The translations under genes were made by a program, and so were the position numbers. This document shows, in pieces, positions 7,527-8,498 of a DNA stretch of 8,498 nucleotides. This DNA is from an uncultured Clostridia bacterium (GTDB taxonomy: Bacteria; Bacillota; Clostridia; TANB77; CAG-508), in assembly GCA_947584125.1 (NCBI GenBank), contig CANPWI010000062.1, forward strand, positions 1 through 8,498. Reading direction: 5' to 3'. How positions within the stretch are numbered: the first letter of the stretch is position 1; each line of letters starts with the position of its first letter. The notes beneath the pieces were generated by a model that saw only the letters and a program-made list of their open reading frames with translations, had not been told where the DNA came from and searched no databases.

Positions 7527-8060
7527 GGAAGCGGAAAATCAACTTTATTACACTTAATTGGTGGTGTGGATAGACCAACATCTGGAAAGGTATTTATAGA
7601 TGGAAAAGATATATATAAATTTGGTGATGATGAACTTGCAATTTTTAGAAGAAGGCAAGTAGGATTAATTTATCAGTTTTATAACTTAATACCAATTTTA
7701 AATGTTGAAGAAAATATAACTTTACCTTTAAAACTTGATAATAGAGAAATAAATGAAAAGAAATTAAATGAAACTATAAAATTATTAGGATTAGAGAGTA
7801 GAAGAAATCATTTACCAAATGAATTATCAGGAGGACAACAACAAAGAACATCAATAGGAAGAGCCATGATAACAAGTCCAGCAATTATTTTAGCAGATGA
7901 GCCAACAGGAAACCTAGATTCTAAATCAAGTGATGAAATAGTATCATTACTAAAAAAATCTAATAGAGATTATAAACAAACAATTATTATGATTACACAT
8001 AATATGGAAATAGCTAAAATTGCTGATAGAATTATAAAAATTGAAGATGGAAAGTTGCTT

Positions 8061-8068
8061 AAGGAGGT
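8061..8068 (+). promoter_or_regulatory. Ribosome binding site of the permease gene
   Basis: AAGGAGGT lies eight bases before the ATG at 8077 and overlaps the last codons of the ATPase gene. It supports the permease start and shows that the two genes form one transcription unit. Confidence 0.8.
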
Positions 8069-8076
8069 ATAGAAAA

Positions 8077-8498
8077 ATGAATATTCTTAGCAAATTATCT
8101 ATTAGAAATTTAAAATTAAATAAAAAAAGAACAATAAGTACAATAATTGGAATTACTTTATCATGTAGTTTGATTTGTGCTGTAGCAACAATGGTTGCAA
8201 GTTTTAGGGAAACACTAATTGAAAATGCTGTAAATGAAACTGGATATTATCATTTGAAAATGTTACAGATTACAGATGATAAAATGAAAACATTAGAAAA
8301 TAACAGAGATATTAAAGATATTTTTACAGTATATGAAAATGGATATGGAATATTAGAAAACGGACAGAATAAAGATAAACCATATTTAAAATTACATTCA
8401 ATGGATAAATCAGTATTTGAAAATTTAAAATTTAATCTAGTAGAAGGTGAGTTTCCTAGTAATAAAAATGAAATAATTATTAGTAAACACATTATAGA
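8077..8498 (+). CDS. FtsX/MacB-type ABC exporter permease (3' end beyond window)
   Basis: An open frame of 140 codons starts at the ATG after a strong ribosome binding site and runs off the window without a stop. The N-terminus has the basic, amphipathic SIRNLKLNKKRT segment (residues 8-19) typical of FtsX-like permeases that dock on a separate ATPase. One membrane helix follows at about 20-42 (TIIGITLSCSLICAV region), and then the start of an extracellular domain. In that domain, GEFPSNKNEIII at about 125-136 aligns in style with the GRMPQ...EII motif of the two fused exporters, as in the MacB-type extracellular domain. It lies four bases after the ATPase gene stop, so it should be the membrane partner of that ATPase. 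The rest of the extracellular domain and the remaining helices are not visible. Family secure, substrate unknown. Confidence 0.88.
   Translation, partial: MNILSKLSIRNLKLNKKRTISTIIGITLSCSLICAVATMVASFRETLIENAVNETGYYHLKMLQITDDKMKTLENNRDIKDIFTVYENGYGILENGQNKDKPYLKLHSMDKSVFENLKFNLVEGEFPSNKNEIIISKHII

Larger units (their letters stand above)
7400..8072 (+). pseudogene. LolD/MacB-type ABC exporter ATPase, frameshifted in Walker A
   Basis: This gene encodes the separate ATPase subunit of an exporter whose permease follows at 8077. Residues 1-42 are read from 7400; reading then moves by one base and continues from 7527 to the stop. Removing one base (T7525 or C7526) restores a normal 223-residue protein with Walker A GASGSGKST at 40-48, Q-loop Q92, signature LSGGQ at 142-146, Walker B IILADE at 162-167, and H200. 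Read as it stands, translation leaves the frame inside Walker A and stops at 7573, giving a 57-residue product with no ATPase activity. The remaining 181 codons have no stop or missing motif, so the lesion is very recent or a sequence error. No good internal start rescues the downstream part. AAGGAGGT near its end serves the permease gene. Confidence 0.85.

Noticed and set aside
7520..7535. Programmed +1 frameshifting in the ATPase gene
   Set aside because: No stop codon, slippery heptamer, internal Shine-Dalgarno or stimulatory hairpin was seen at the site. A rare CGG codon alone is weak evidence, so this is left only as a minor alternative.
7515..8072. An independent ATPase gene starting at TTG 7515
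   Set aside because: There is no ribosome binding site before the TTG, and the product would lack the first strands and the first part of Walker A. It is better read as the frameshifted remainder of the gene starting at 7400.
1..8498. CRISPR array, insertion sequence or other mobile element
   Set aside because: No regularly spaced repeats, transposase-like protein or terminal inverted repeats were seen. The only notable short repeats are the promoter direct repeat and the coding GRMPQ motif.

Overview
The window comes from a very AT-rich bacterium, most likely a low-GC Bacillota of the Clostridia type. The evidence is the A/T-dominated codon use (arginine almost always AGA), strong GGAGG-type ribosome binding sites, the Gram-positive style of CopA, and MacB/FtsX-type exporters typical of gut and anaerobic Firmicutes. 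No gene is interrupted by in-frame TGA, and the one tryptophan in the complete reading frames (in CopA) is TGG, so the standard bacterial code fits. All genes lie on the + strand. No tRNA, rRNA, CRISPR array, transposase or phage gene was seen.

Region 1 (67-4735) holds two consecutive, translationally coupled genes. Each encodes a MacB-type ABC exporter half: an N-terminal ATPase fused to a four-helix FtsX/MacB-type permease with a large extracellular domain. The two proteins are clearly paralogous but differ in linker length and extracellular domain, which suggests one heterodimeric transporter. The substrate cannot be read from the sequence.

Region 2 (about 4752-7228) is a compact copper-efflux cassette with its own good promoter: a 69-residue CopZ-type copper chaperone followed directly by a CopA-type P1B ATPase. 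No CsoR or CopY regulator is encoded in the window.

Region 3 (7229-7399) is intergenic. It holds a probable terminator for the copper operon and then a promoter preceded by an 11-bp-phased direct repeat (TGTCACTT twice), which resembles a binding site for an OmpR/PhoB-family response regulator.

Region 4 (7400 to the end) is a second exporter in the split format: a separate LolD/MacB-type ATPase gene followed by an FtsX-type permease that runs off the window. The ATPase gene carries a one-base insertion exactly inside the Walker A motif. Apart from that it is intact, so it is either a very recent pseudogene or a sequence error.

Overall the window is an envelope-defence or export neighbourhood: two peptide/lipid-type ABC exporters flanking copper detoxification. 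Nothing here is clearly a wholly new system. The items most worth a second look are the Walker A frameshift, the Pho-box-like repeat, and the asymmetric tandem exporter pair.
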